In this document: piece by piece, positions 33,811-41,872 of the stretch
Numbering within the stretch: the stretch's first letter is position 1
How the letters are laid out: every line of letters starts with the position of its first letter
Source: Nocardioides sp. REDSEA-S33_B3
GTDB taxonomy: Bacteria > Actinomycetota > Actinomycetes > Propionibacteriales > Nocardioidaceae
Assembly (NCBI GenBank): GCA_001627335.1
Contig: LUPK01000015.1
Coordinates: 27,860-91,859 of the forward strand
DNA length: 64,000 nt
Reading direction: 5' to 3'
The notes under the pieces: generated by a model
What the model saw: the letters and a program-made list of their open reading frames with translations, nothing else
What the model was told of the DNA's origin: nothing
Database searches by the model: none
Translations under genes and position numbers: made by a program

Positions 33811-34724
33811 CAGAAGTAGCCCTCCTTCTTGCGGTCTTCCATGGCGGCCTCAGAGAACTTGTCGTCACCGCGAGTGGCGCCGCGCTCGGTGACGCGGGCG
33901 ACGGCGATCTCCTCGATGATCTCCTCCACCGTGCTGGCGGTGGACTCCACGCAGCCGGTCAGGGTGATGTCGCCGCAGGTGCGGAAACGGACGGTGCGCT
34001 CCTCGGCGACCTCGCCGTCTTTGCACGGGTTGAGCGGCGTCTCGGTCATGAGCATCCCACCGCGCTCGAAGACCCGACGCTGGTGGGCGAAGTAGATCGA
34101 GGGGATCTCGATGCCCTCGCGGGCGATGTAGGACCACACGTCGAGCTCGGTCCAGTTCGAGATCGGGAAGATCCGCATGTGCTCGCCCTCGTGGAGGCGG
34201 CCGTTGTAGAGACTCCACAGCTCCGGCCGCTGATTCTTCGGGTCCCACTGGCCGAACTCGTCGCGGTGGGAGTAGACACGCTCCTTGGCGCGGGCCTTCT
34301 CCTCATCGCGGCGCCCGCCGCCGAACGCGGCGGTGAAGCCATTCTCCTCGATGACGTTGAGGAGGGTGCCGATCTGCAGACGGTTGCGCGAGGTCTTGCC
34401 GTCGTCGACGACCACGCCGTTGGCGATCGCGTCGTCGATGCTGGCGACCACGATGTTGACGCCCAGGCGGTTGACCCAGTTGTCACGGGTCTGGAGCACC
34501 TCGGGGAAGTCCAGGCCGGTGTCGACCTGCAGCATCGGGAAGGGGATCTTCGCCGGGTAGAAGGCCTTCTCGGCCAGTCGGAGCATCACGATGGAGTCCT
34601 TGCCGCCGCTGAACATCAGCACCGGCTTCTCGAACTCCGCCGCGACCTCGCGGAAGATGTGGATCGACTCCGCTTCCAGCTGGTCGAGTTGACTCAGCCG
34701 GTAGTCGGCGTGGGTGTCGGGCAT
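33810..34724 (-). CDS. cysD: Sulfate adenylyltransferase subunit 2
   Basis: Catalytic subunit of the CysDN ATP sulfurylase, 304 residues, PP-loop superfamily. Key sequences: VLMFSGGKDSIVMLRLAEKAF (PP-loop SGGKDS), VDTGLDFPEVLQTRD, FGGGRRDEEKARAKERVYSHRDEFGQWDPK and the C-terminal FRTCGDITLTGCVES. I place the start at ATG 34724, with AGGAGAGG about nine bases upstream, rather than the longer frame to 34775. It is the first gene of a cysD-cysN operon; a TACGAT -10-like box on the minus strand at 34759-34764 is the likely promoter. Confidence 0.95.
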   Translation of the reverse strand: MPDTHADYRLSQLDQLEAESIHIFREVAAEFEKPVLMFSGGKDSIVMLRLAEKAFYPAKIPFPMLQVDTGLDFPEVLQTRDNWVNRLGVNIVVASIDDAIANGVVVDDGKTSRNRLQIGTLLNVIEENGFTAAFGGGRRDEEKARAKERVYSHRDEFGQWDPKNQRPELWSLYNGRLHEGEHMRIFPISNWTELDVWSYIAREGIEIPSIYFAHQRRVFERGGMLMTETPLNPCKDGEVAEERTVRFRTCGDITLTGCVESTASTVEEIIEEIAVARVTERGATRGDDKFSEAAMEDRKKEGYF

Positions 34725-34758
34725 GCGAAACAGACCTCTCCTGTGGGAAGCAGGCCTC

Positions 34759-34764
34759 ATCGTA
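34759..34764 (-). promoter_or_regulatory. Candidate -10 box (TACGAT) for cysDN
   Basis: About 35 nt upstream of the cysD ATG, leaving room for the AGGAGAGG ribosome site. No riboswitch-like structure is evident. Confidence 0.35.
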
Positions 34765-34910
34765 GCCATGAGCATCCATCGTGAGACATCACCGAGCGCT
34801 GGACAGCCGCCAGCGTGCCGTGCGCCACGATCACATACGTCTCAGATGTCGTGCGCGTTGCGCACCGGTGACGATCCCGTGCGAGGTCTGTAAGTCGGCT
34901 CGGGTCGCCC

Positions 34911-34916
34911 TAGAGT
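34911..34916 (+). promoter_or_regulatory. -10 box (TAGAGT) of leaderless dehydrogenase promoter
   Basis: TAGAGT ends 6 nt before the GTG at 34923, with no ribosome site between them. Confidence 0.55.
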
Positions 34917-34922
34917 GCCAGG

Positions 34923-36089
34923 GTGAAGATCGCAGTCGCCGGACTCGGGTACGTAGGGCTCTCCAACGCTGTCGTCCTAGCCCAGCACCACCAGGTGTGG
35001 GCTGTGGACCTCGACGAGACCCGGGTGGAGATGGTGAACCGGGGTGAGTCCCCGCTAGTGGACCCCGAGCTCACCGACTACCTCGCCCGTGGCTCACTCG
35101 ACCTGACCGCCACCACGGACTCGCACGCGGCCTACGCCGGAGCCAAGTTCGTCGTCGTTGCCACGCCCACCGACTACGACCCCGAGAGCAACTACTTCGA
35201 CACCACCTCGGTGGAGTCGGTCATCAAGACCGTTCGCCAGGTGAATCCCACGGCGGTGATCATCATCAAGTCCACGGTCCCGGTGGGCTTCACCGCACGG
35301 ATGCGGGGAGAGCACCTAGGGGCCCACATCGTCTTCAGCCCCGAGTTCCTCCGCGAAGGTCGCGCGCTCTACGACAACCTGCACCCCTCGCGCATCGTGG
35401 TGGGCGATCGAACCGAGGACGGCCGCGCCTTCGCGCACCTCATGCTGGAGGGGGCGATCGAGAAGGACGTGCCCGTCCTGCTCACCGACTCCGCCGAGGC
35501 AGAGGCGATCAAGCTATTCGCCAACACCTACCTTGCGCTGCGGGTCGCCTACTTCAACGAACTTGACACCTACGCGGCCCGGCACGGTCTGTCGACGGCG
35601 CAGATCATCGAGGGTGTCGGGCTCGACCCCCGCATCGGTTCCCACTACAACAACCCGAGCTTCGGCTACGGCGGCTACTGCCTACCCAAGGACACCCGCC
35701 AGCTTCAGGCCAACTACCAGGACGTACCGCAGAACCTCATCAGCGCCATCGTCTCGGCCAACACGACCCGCAAGGACTTCGTCGCCGACGACATCCTCAG
35801 GCGCCAGCCACGTACGGTCGGCGTCTACCGACTGGTGATGAAGGAAGGGTCTGACAACTTCCGGATGTCCTCCATCCAGGGCGTGATGAAGCGGATCAAG
35901 GCCAAGGGCGTCGAGGTCGTCATCTACGAGCCGACGCTCGAGGACGACCTGTTCTTCAACTCCGAGGTCGTGCGCGACCTCGACGAGTTCAAGAAGCGCA
36001 GCGACGTGATCATCGCCAACCGGCGCGCCGAGGAGCTCGACGACGTCGAGGACCGCGTCTACACCAGGGACATCTACGGGCGGGACTGA
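34923..36089 (+). CDS. UDP-glucose/GDP-mannose dehydrogenase family protein
   Basis: Oxidises a nucleotide hexose to the uronic acid with NAD+ in two steps. 388 residues: the NAD-binding [59 protein letters not shown], the central [19 protein letters not shown], and the catalytic Cys in [14 protein letters not shown]. The C-terminal domain has [20 protein letters not shown]. The size is shorter than many Ugd proteins (about 430-450) but matches the UDP-glucose 6-dehydrogenase subgroup found in capsule loci. Probable product UDP-glucuronate. It reads toward the broken gmd copy. Confidence 0.9.
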   Translation: MKIAVAGLGYVGLSNAVVLAQHHQVWAVDLDETRVEMVNRGESPLVDPELTDYLARGSLDLTATTDSHAAYAGAKFVVVATPTDYDPESNYFDTTSVESVIKTVRQVNPTAVIIIKSTVPVGFTARMRGEHLGAHIVFSPEFLREGRALYDNLHPSRIVVGDRTEDGRAFAHLMLEGAIEKDVPVLLTDSAEAEAIKLFANTYLALRVAYFNELDTYAARHGLSTAQIIEGVGLDPRIGSHYNNPSFGYGGYCLPKDTRQLQANYQDVPQNLISAIVSANTTRKDFVADDILRRQPRTVGVYRLVMKEGSDNFRMSSIQGVMKRIKAKGVEVVIYEPTLEDDLFFNSEVVRDLDEFKKRSDVIIANRRAEELDDVEDRVYTRDIYGRD

Positions 36090-36104
36090 TCCGTAGGGCG
36101 AGGG

Positions 36105-36147
36105 GGTCTCGACGCCCGCTCGCTGGCACTCGCTGCTCGACCACCTC
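36105..36147 (-). repeat. Dispersed repeat copy (reverse orientation)
   Basis: Begins GGTCTCGACGCCCGCTCGCT and ends GCTCGACCACCTC, between the dehydrogenase stop and the broken gmd. First copy to the right of a 17-kb repeat-free interval. Confidence 0.85.
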
Positions 36148-36228
36148 AGCGCGGATGAGACGGCGCTCACCCATGCCTGGGACACGACTGGTTTGATGTC
36201 CTGAACCCCGATCGTGGAGGCAGGACAC

Positions 36229-37271
36229 GTGGTTCCCAGCAGCACCGACCGGCGCAGGCGCGCACTCATCACCGGCATCACCGGCCAGGACGGTTCGTAC
36301 CTCGCCGAGCTGCTGCTCGGCAAGGGCTACGAGGTGCACGGTCTGATGCGCCGCTCCTCGTCGTTCAATACCTCGCGCATCGACCACCTCTACCAGGACG
36401 CCCACGACCCCGATGCGCGGCTGTTCCTCCACCACGGCGACATCACCGACACCAGCCGACTGACCAGCCTGATCCAGTTCGTGCAGCCCGATGAGGTCTA
36501 CAATCTCGCGGCCCAGTCGCACGTGCGAGTCTCCTTCACCGAGCCCGAGCACACGACTCAGGTCACGGCGATCGGCGCGGCACGCATCCTGGAGGCGCTG
36601 CGCCTCTCCGAGGTGCCCGCACGCTTCTACCAGGCCTCGAGCTCCGAGATGTTCGGCGCCACGCCGCCTCCGCAGCGGGAGGACACCGCACTGCACCCGC
36701 GCTCGCCGTACGGCGTGTCGAAGGTCTTCGCCCACTGGATGACGAAGAACTATCGCGAGGGCTTCGGCATGCACGCGGTGAGCGGCATCCTCTTCAACCA
36801 CGAGTCACCTCGCCGGGGTGTGACCTTCCTGACCCGCAAGGTCACCCGCGCCGTGGCCCGCATCAAGGCCGGGATCGAGTCGGAGCTCTGGCTGGGCAAC
36901 CCGACTGGGGCTACGCCCCGGAGTACGTCGAGGGCATGTGGCGGATGATGCAGGCCGACTCCCCCGATGACTACGTACTGTCCACCGGCACCGCCTGTTC
37001 GGTGCGCGACTTCGTCGAGGCCTCGTTCACCCACGTCGGCCTGGACTGGGAGAAGCACGTCCGGTTCGACGAGCGCTACCTGCGCCCCACCGAGGTCGAC
37101 GAGCTGATCGGTGACGCGAGCAAAGCCGCGCACGACCTCGGATGGAAGGCCACGGTCACTGCGCTGGACCTCGCCCGGCTGATGGTCGACGCCGACATCG
37201 CCGCGCTCGAGCACGGCGCCGGGTGGATCGACCGGCCCCAACTAGCCGACTGGCCGGTCCTGCCCTTTTGA
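36229..37271 (+). pseudogene. gmd: Second GDP-mannose 4,6-dehydratase gene, broken by a 13-nt deletion
   Basis: The first frame gives an intact Gmd N-terminal two-thirds: [51 protein letters not shown] (YxxxK) and [16 protein letters not shown]. After WLGN the frame is lost, and the continuation [13 protein letters not shown] ... [20 protein letters not shown] is in another frame. Aligned to gmd at 15025-16077, 13 bases coding the NLDAVRDWG loop are missing at about 36901-36905. The start GTG 36229 follows GGAGGCAGGA. The last 30 bp overlap the convergent exporter gene. The reading cannot give an active dehydratase unless the shift is a sequencing error. Confidence 0.85.
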
Positions 37272-38276
37272 GTCGCCGGACGGCGTGGTGCGCCGGCCGG
37301 CATAGTTCCAGGTGTCGAGCTCGCTCACCGTCGGCGCACCCATGAAGGGTAGCCCCTGCTCCTTGCGCAGGAAGCCCCAGATGATCGGCAGCAGCAAGAG
37401 CACCACCAGTCCGACGACGGCGATTAGCACCGGGTGGGTCTCCTCGCGCCCGAGAGGTGCCCAGCCCGCCTTGTCCAGCAGCGCGACCCCGGACATCGTC
37501 AACACCACAACGATGCCTCGGCGGATGTAGGACTGCGGCACGCGGGGGGCGATCTTCGCACCCAGCAGCGTGCCCGGCACCGAGCCGAGGATCAGGGGGA
37601 TCGCGATACCCCAGTCAAGACCGTGAATGGCAATGTTCGCGACCGCAGCGGCCAGCACCAGCGGAACGGCCTGCACCAGGTCGGTGCCGACCAGCTTCAC
37701 CGCCGAGAGCCCCGGGTAGAGCATCAGCAGGGCGATCATGATGACTGAGCCCGATCCCACGCTCGTGACGCCCACCAACAAGCCACCCAGCATGCCGACC
37801 AGCAGCGTGGGGATCGGCCGCACCGGCGGGTTCGGGTCGCCCGGGTCGCCTCCGGAGCGGACGCGGCGCAGGTTGATGTAGAGCCGCAGCGCATAGGTTG
37901 CCGCCGCGAACAGCAGCGCGAACCCGATGCTCAGCTTGAGCACCCGGTCGAGCTCCTCGGCATCGGTGGTGAACGCCTTGACGGCGTACGGGCCGACGAA
38001 CGCCATGGGGACCGAGCCGATGATCAACCACATCGCGAGCTTGAGGTTGGGCGAGCCCTCCTTGGCGTGCACGGCCGCGCCGCCGGTCTTGTAGACCGCA
38101 GCGGCGGTCAGGTCCGCCGTCACCACGGTTGCGGCTTCGCCCCCACCGACGCCGAGGAAAATCAAGGCCGGCGTCATCAGGGCGCCTCCGCCCATGCCGG
38201 TGAGGCCGACGACGACCCCGACGACGAATCCGGCGACCGCGATCGACAGGGCGGTGAGGGTGAGGATGTCGGTCAC
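37242..38276 (-). CDS. TauE/SafE-family (TSUP) membrane exporter
   Basis: Membrane protein of 344 residues with about eight hydrophobic helices in two similar halves. GFVVGVVVGLTGMGGGALMTPALIF begins the first half and LLVGMLGGLLVGVTSVGSGSVIMIALL begins the second, the duplicated motif of sulfite/sulfonate exporters. GTG 38276 overlaps the stop of the APS kinase gene by 4 bp (GTGA), so it is translationally coupled to sulfate activation, which supports a sulfur-oxyanion substrate. The open frame extends 25 codons further but lies inside the upstream gene. The C-terminus reaches the broken gmd on the opposite strand. Confidence 0.88.
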   Translation of the reverse strand: MTDILTLTALSIAVAGFVVGVVVGLTGMGGGALMTPALIFLGVGGGEAATVVTADLTAAAVYKTGGAAVHAKEGSPNLKLAMWLIIGSVPMAFVGPYAVKAFTTDAEELDRVLKLSIGFALLFAAATYALRLYINLRRVRSGGDPGDPNPPVRPIPTLLVGMLGGLLVGVTSVGSGSVIMIALLMLYPGLSAVKLVGTDLVQAVPLVLAAAVANIAIHGLDWGIAIPLILGSVPGTLLGAKIAPRVPQSYIRRGIVVVLTMSGVALLDKAGWAPLGREETHPVLIAVVGLVVLLLLPIIWGFLRKEQGLPFMGAPTVSELDTWNYAGRRTTPSGDSKGQDRPVG

Positions 38277-40183
38277 ACGGACACCTTGGGGGCGAGGGCG
38301 GCCAGGGCCGCGCGGAGGAGGGACTCGATGTGGGCCGCGGCGCGCTCGCACGCCTCCGGGCCACGGCGGTAGGGGTCAGCCACGTCCAGGTCGGGGGACG
38401 CCGTCGCGCGGTGTGCGCCGACCGCTGCGAGGAGCTCGAGGCCGTGGAGGCCCTCTTGCCCGGCGAGGGAGTCGACGAACTGACCGAGGGTGAAGACCTT
38501 GCGGAAGAGCGCCGGGTGGTCGTCGAGGATGAACTGGCGGTGGTCGGCCTCTGCCGTCAGCACCACGTCGGCCCAGTCGAGCTCGGCCTTCGTCAGGGGG
38601 CGGCTGCGGAAGTCCTGCTCCCCGGTGACACCACGAGGCTCAAGGGTGACCGCCATCTCGGGGTTCATCGGGTGGTCGCTGAAGCCGTGAGTGCCGGCCG
38701 ATCGGAACTCGATCGCCGCGTCGCCGGCCAGGTGGCGGGCGGTGAGCTCCATGAAGGGGCTGCGGCAGATGTTGGCGGTGCAGACGAAGAGGACCTTGAG
38801 GGGTTCGTCCGGAGCCTGGGTGGTCTCGGGGGCCTCGGTTCCGAGACGGCGCTGGCGCGCCTCCTCAACCGGTGGCTTGTCGGTGGTCTCGACGCCCGCT
38901 CCTCGCTGGCGCTCGTCGCTGCTCGACCACCTGTCAGGGGTGCTGAGCGGGAGGTCGAGGTAGCCGGCTTCCTGGAGCGCCACGATCACGTCGTCGAGGG
39001 CGTCGGGGATGGTGCGGCCGGTGGTGTCGACGCGGACGTCGGCGTCTCCCGGGACCTCGTAGGGGCTGGAGATGCCGGTGAACTCCGGGATCTCACCCGC
39101 GCGGGCCTTCGCATAGAGCCCCTTGCGGTCGCGGCGCTCGCACTCCTCCAGGGGGGTCGCAACGTGGACGAGGAAGAACGCACCTCCAGCATCCTCGACC
39201 ATCGCGCGGACCTGCTGCCGCGTCTCGTCGAACGGGGCGATCGGGCTGACGACCGCCAGGCCGCCGTGACGGCTGATCTCGGCCGCGACCCAGCCGATCC
39301 GGCGGATGTTGGTCTCGCGGTCGGCCTTGGAAAAGGTCAGGCCGGCCGACAGGTTGCGGCGGACCACGTCGCCGTCGAGGCTGGTGATGGTGCGTCCGCC
39401 CTGCTCGAGAATCTTGTCCATCAGCGCGCGCGCCAGGGTCGACTTGCCGCTGCCGGAGAGACCGGTGAAGAACAGGACGAGCCCCTGCTCGTCGGGCGCC
39501 GGACGGTCTGCGGCCACCACAGGGGCGGCCACCTCGGCGTAGTCACCCTCGGGGTCGTCGGCCAGCGCCACGACAGGGTCGTCGCCGGCGTACGTACCCA
39601 GCACCTGCACGCCGAGAGCGTGGTCGGTGTTTGGGTCTTCGTGCGCGGCCAGCGGGACCGCGACGACCGCGGCTTCAGGCAGGGTCTGCGCCACCAGGCG
39701 GGTGGCGCGGATGAGGGCCACGGGCGAAAGGTCCGGGGTGCCGGTGCCGACCAGCGCCACCAGCACGACGGCCCCGAGGCCGCGTACCTGCTCGGCCTGG
39801 GTCTCGGTCAGGGCGTCGGTGACGGGGACCCAGGTGCGACCGGCGTACTGCTCCCGGGCCTGGGCGGGGGTGAGGTAGAGCTCGCGGAACGGGCCGTACT
39901 GCGCGTGGGTGAGCGCGTCCACGCTGCCGCCGGGCACGGTCACGCGGGCGAGAGGGAGACCCTCAGGGTCGACCAGCTCCACGCCGCCCGCGGTGACGGC
40001 GGCTGCGTACACGTCCTCCGGAAGAACAAGCGAGATGAGGCTCTCGAGGCTCGCTTCGCTCGCACCTCGACCACCGGCGGCGCGCACCGAGAACGAGGTG
40101 AGGGGGGCGAGGGCACCGGTCGCGAGGAGCTCGAGGTCGTCGAGCTCGCGCGGAGTCGGACAGAACTGCGGGAGGGCACTCAC
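38273..40183 (-). CDS. cysC: Sulfurylase-like domain, APS kinase and LMW protein-tyrosine phosphatase in one chain
   Basis: 636-residue multidomain protein. Residues 1-215 resemble the N-terminal region of ATP sulfurylase (PRELDDLELLATGALAPLTSF) but lack a recognisable HxxH catalytic motif. Residues 232-412 are an APS kinase: P-loop GLSGSGKST (241-249), LDGDVVRRNLSAGLTFSKADRETNIRR and FTGISSPYEVP, making PAPS. Residues 462-633 are a low-molecular-weight tyrosine phosphatase: CTANICRS (468-475) and the acid DP pair in VADPYRRG (601-608). The linker 416-455 is encoded by two dispersed repeat units, and a third unit encodes residues 34-50. GTG start. Coupled to the exporter, 1.7 kb from a BY-kinase gene; the phosphatase may serve that kinase (inference). 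Confidence 0.88.
   Translation of the reverse strand: MSALPQFCPTPRELDDLELLATGALAPLTSFSVRAAGGRGASEASLESLISLVLPEDVYAAAVTAGGVELVDPEGLPLARVTVPGGSVDALTHAQYGPFRELYLTPAQAREQYAGRTWVPVTDALTETQAEQVRGLGAVVLVALVGTGTPDLSPVALIRATRLVAQTLPEAAVVAVPLAAHEDPNTDHALGVQVLGTYAGDDPVVALADDPEGDYAEVAAPVVAADRPAPDEQGLVLFFTGLSGSGKSTLARALMDKILEQGGRTITSLDGDVVRRNLSAGLTFSKADRETNIRRIGWVAAEISRHGGLAVVSPIAPFDETRQQVRAMVEDAGGAFFLVHVATPLEECERRDRKGLYAKARAGEIPEFTGISSPYEVPGDADVRVDTTGRTIPDALDDVIVALQEAGYLDLPLSTPDRWSSSDERQRGAGVETTDKPPVEEARQRRLGTEAPETTQAPDEPLKVLFVCTANICRSPFMELTARHLAGDAAIEFRSAGTHGFSDHPMNPEMAVTLEPRGVTGEQDFRSRPLTKAELDWADVVLTAEADHRQFILDDHPALFRKVFTLGQFVDSLAGQEGLHGLELLAAVGAHRATASPDLDVADPYRRGPEACERAAAHIESLLRAALAALAPKVSV
38838..38932 (-). 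repeat. Two dispersed repeat units encoding the APS kinase-phosphatase linker
   Basis: Units at 38838-38870 (variant with GGCGCTGGCGCGCCTCC) and 38882-38932 (near consensus) lie between the kinase and phosphatase domains and are stop-free in the coding frame. Confidence 0.88.
40039..40075 (-). repeat. Dispersed repeat unit inside the sulfurylase-like domain
   Basis: A GCTCTCGAGGCTCGCTTCGC unit read as AAGGRGASEASLESL within residues 34-50. Confidence 0.8.
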
Positions 40184-40235
40184 CCGAGTATCTTGACAGA
40201 ACTAGTCGAGTTTCAGGGGATGCAGGTGCCGGGAC

Positions 40236-40241
40236 TACGTT
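40236..40241 (+). promoter_or_regulatory. -10 box (TACGTT) of leaderless asparaginase promoter
   Basis: TACGTT lies 7 nt before the ATG at 40249; there is no ribosome site. Confidence 0.5.
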
Positions 40242-40248
40242 CGCGGTC

Positions 40249-41223
40249 ATGACGTCGCTCCCCCACTCCGCTCAGGCCGTGGTCGCCGAGATCGTGCGCT
40301 CCGGCTTCGTCGAGGGGCATCACTACGGCTCAGTGGTCGCGCTCTCGCCCGACGGACGCGTGGAGTGGTCGGTCGGAGACGTGGACTCCCTGGTGCTGCC
40401 GCGGTCGTGCAACAAGCCGCTGCAGGCCGTAGCGCTGCTCGAGGCAGGGCTCGTCCTCCCGCCTGACCTGCTGGCGCTGGCCAGCGCGTCGCACTCGGGA
40501 GAGCAGATGCACCTTGACGGCGTGCGGCGCCTGCTGGAGCGGGTCGGTCTGACCGAGGACGACCTGCAGTGCCCGGTCGACTGGCCGATGATCGACGCGG
40601 TTCGCTACGAGGCGCTGCGGGCCGGAGCAGAACCCTCACGGCTCTTCATGAACTGCTCCGGCAAGCACGCGGCGATGCTGGCCACCTGCGCCGCCAACGG
40701 ATGGGACACCGCGACGTACCTGGACCCCACCCATCCGCTGCAGCAGCAGATCGTCGAGACGTTCTCGCGACTCACCGGAGAGACAGTCGACACGATCGCC
40801 GTGGACGGCTGCGGCGCCCCTCTGCTCTCCACCTCGCTCACCGGGCTGGCGCGCGCGTTCCGCACGCTCGCGGTCGCCACTGAGGGGCCGGAGACGGCCG
40901 TTGCTGAGGCGATCCGTTCGCACCCGGAGCTGGTGTCCGGATCGACGCGGGACGAGCTGGCGCTGCTGCGGGCGATCCCGGGCGCGATCGGCAAGGCCGG
41001 GGCGGAGGCGTGCTACGCCGTAGCACTGCCCGACGGGCGGGCGTCCGCGTTGAAGATCGACGACGGGGGTGCCCGGGCGCGGCCTGTCGTGATGGCGGCT
41101 GCGCTGGAGCGCTCCGGGGTGCTCGATCTGCCGGGTGTCGATGCTGCTGCTGTGCGGCGCACCGGGGAGCACGTGCTTCTGGGTGGCCGCGTGCCGGTCG
41201 GGGAGATCAGGGCTGCTTTGTAG
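40249..41223 (+). CDS. Asparaginase (Asparaginase_II family)
   Basis: 324 residues of the PF06089-type family annotated as L-asparaginase II, distinct from the AnsA/AnsB fold. The N-terminus has VVAEIVRSGFVEGHHYGSVVAL, then PRSCNKPLQAVALLEAG with the SxxKPxQA serine-type motif, ASHSGEQMHLDGV, MNCSGKHAAMLATC and DGCGAPLLSTSLTGLARAF. These are shared with penicillin-binding-like hydrolases, suggesting a nucleophilic Ser. It would hydrolyse asparagine or a related amide in the cytoplasm. It has its own leaderless promoter, divergent from the APS kinase by 65 bp, and no clear link to its neighbours. Confidence 0.85.
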   Translation: MTSLPHSAQAVVAEIVRSGFVEGHHYGSVVALSPDGRVEWSVGDVDSLVLPRSCNKPLQAVALLEAGLVLPPDLLALASASHSGEQMHLDGVRRLLERVGLTEDDLQCPVDWPMIDAVRYEALRAGAEPSRLFMNCSGKHAAMLATCAANGWDTATYLDPTHPLQQQIVETFSRLTGETVDTIAVDGCGAPLLSTSLTGLARAFRTLAVATEGPETAVAEAIRSHPELVSGSTRDELALLRAIPGAIGKAGAEACYAVALPDGRASALKIDDGGARARPVVMAAALERSGVLDLPGVDAAAVRRTGEHVLLGGRVPVGEIRAAL

Positions 41224-41229
41224 GTCACC

Positions 41230-41317
41230 GGGTTTCGAGGCTCGTCGCTGGCGCTCCTCGCACCTCAACCGGCGGTGGGGCATCGCCGCCGGCGATCCTC
41301 GCGCCTCGACCGGCGGG
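41230..41317 (-). repeat. Two partial dispersed repeat copies
   Basis: Units at 41230-41271 and 41291-41317 follow the asparaginase stop. Together with the promoter at 41366 they account for the gap 41224-41377. Confidence 0.75.
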
Positions 41318-41365
41318 AGCGGCGTCGCAGCGACCGCGTGCGTCCCAGCACTCCGGGGCATCTCG

Positions 41366-41371
41366 TAGGCT
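41366..41371 (+). promoter_or_regulatory. -10 box (TAGGCT) of leaderless DUF2516 promoter
   Basis: TAGGCT ends 6 nt before the GTG at 41378. Confidence 0.55.
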
Positions 41372-41377
41372 GCACGT

Positions 41378-41665
41378 GTGCTGGACGTGCGATCGCTGGA
41401 CCTGAACTTCTACCTCGTCGTGGCCTTCGTGCTGCTGGTGGTGAAGATCTTCGCGTTCGTGAACTCGCTGATGCACTCCAATGAGGAGTACGAGGCGGCC
41501 GGCAAGCTAACCAAGACGGCCTGGTCGCTCATCCTCGGGCTCGGGGTCGTGGTGCAGCTGCTGCTCGGCGGTCCGCTGGGGCTGCTCAACATCGTGTTCA
41601 CCATCGCGGCGTTCGTATACCTAGCGGACGTGCGGCCGGCGATCGGTGGGCTGCGCCGACGTTGA
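41378..41665 (+). CDS. DUF2516 family membrane protein
   Basis: 95-residue protein with two or three hydrophobic helices (LNFYLVVAFVLLVVKIFAFVNSL, WSLILGLGVVVQLLLGGPLGLLNIVFTIAAFVYLADVRPAI). The ending VYLADVRPAI and the central YEAAGKLTKTAW match the actinobacterial DUF2516 family. Function unknown. Leaderless start at GTG. Followed at 41677-41772 by two dispersed repeats. Confidence 0.8.
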   Translation: MLDVRSLDLNFYLVVAFVLLVVKIFAFVNSLMHSNEEYEAAGKLTKTAWSLILGLGVVVQLLLGGPLGLLNIVFTIAAFVYLADVRPAIGGLRRR

Positions 41666-41676
41666 GCGTCGGGCAA

Positions 41677-41772
41677 GTGGTCTCGACGCCCGCTCCTCGC
41701 TAGCGCTCGTCACTGCTCGACCACCTGAGTGCGCGGGGTCTCGAGAGGCTCGCTCCGCTCGCACCTCGACCG
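41677..41772 (-). repeat. Two dispersed repeat copies before the BY-kinase gene
   Basis: Units at 41677-41727 and 41736-41772, in reverse orientation. The kinase promoter probably includes TAGGGT near 41823-41828, leaving a real 5' leader of about 40 nt. Confidence 0.8.
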
Positions 41773-41872
41773 CCGGAGAGCCCGCTGGCTGAGCGGGTCG
41801 CTTGCTGAAACATCCGTCGGTTAGGGTTTTCGGCAGACGCGCAGGCTCGGCGCGCCGACGAACGGAGTCTCT

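Noticed and set aside
34725-34922. SAM or other riboswitch upstream of cysDN
   Set aside because: I could not find conserved stems or a leader long enough; only a -10-like box is visible.
36214-37271. Programmed frameshift in the second gmd
   Set aside because: No slippery site or stimulatory structure is seen, and 13 bases of a conserved loop are missing, so a deletion is simpler.
40193-40198. TTGACA as -35 of the asparaginase promoter
   Set aside because: It lies 37 bp before the -10 box, far beyond the 16-18 bp spacing.
38330-40252. 640-codon plus-strand frame opposite the APS kinase fusion
   Set aside because: No domains and the minus strand has clear P-loop and PTP motifs.
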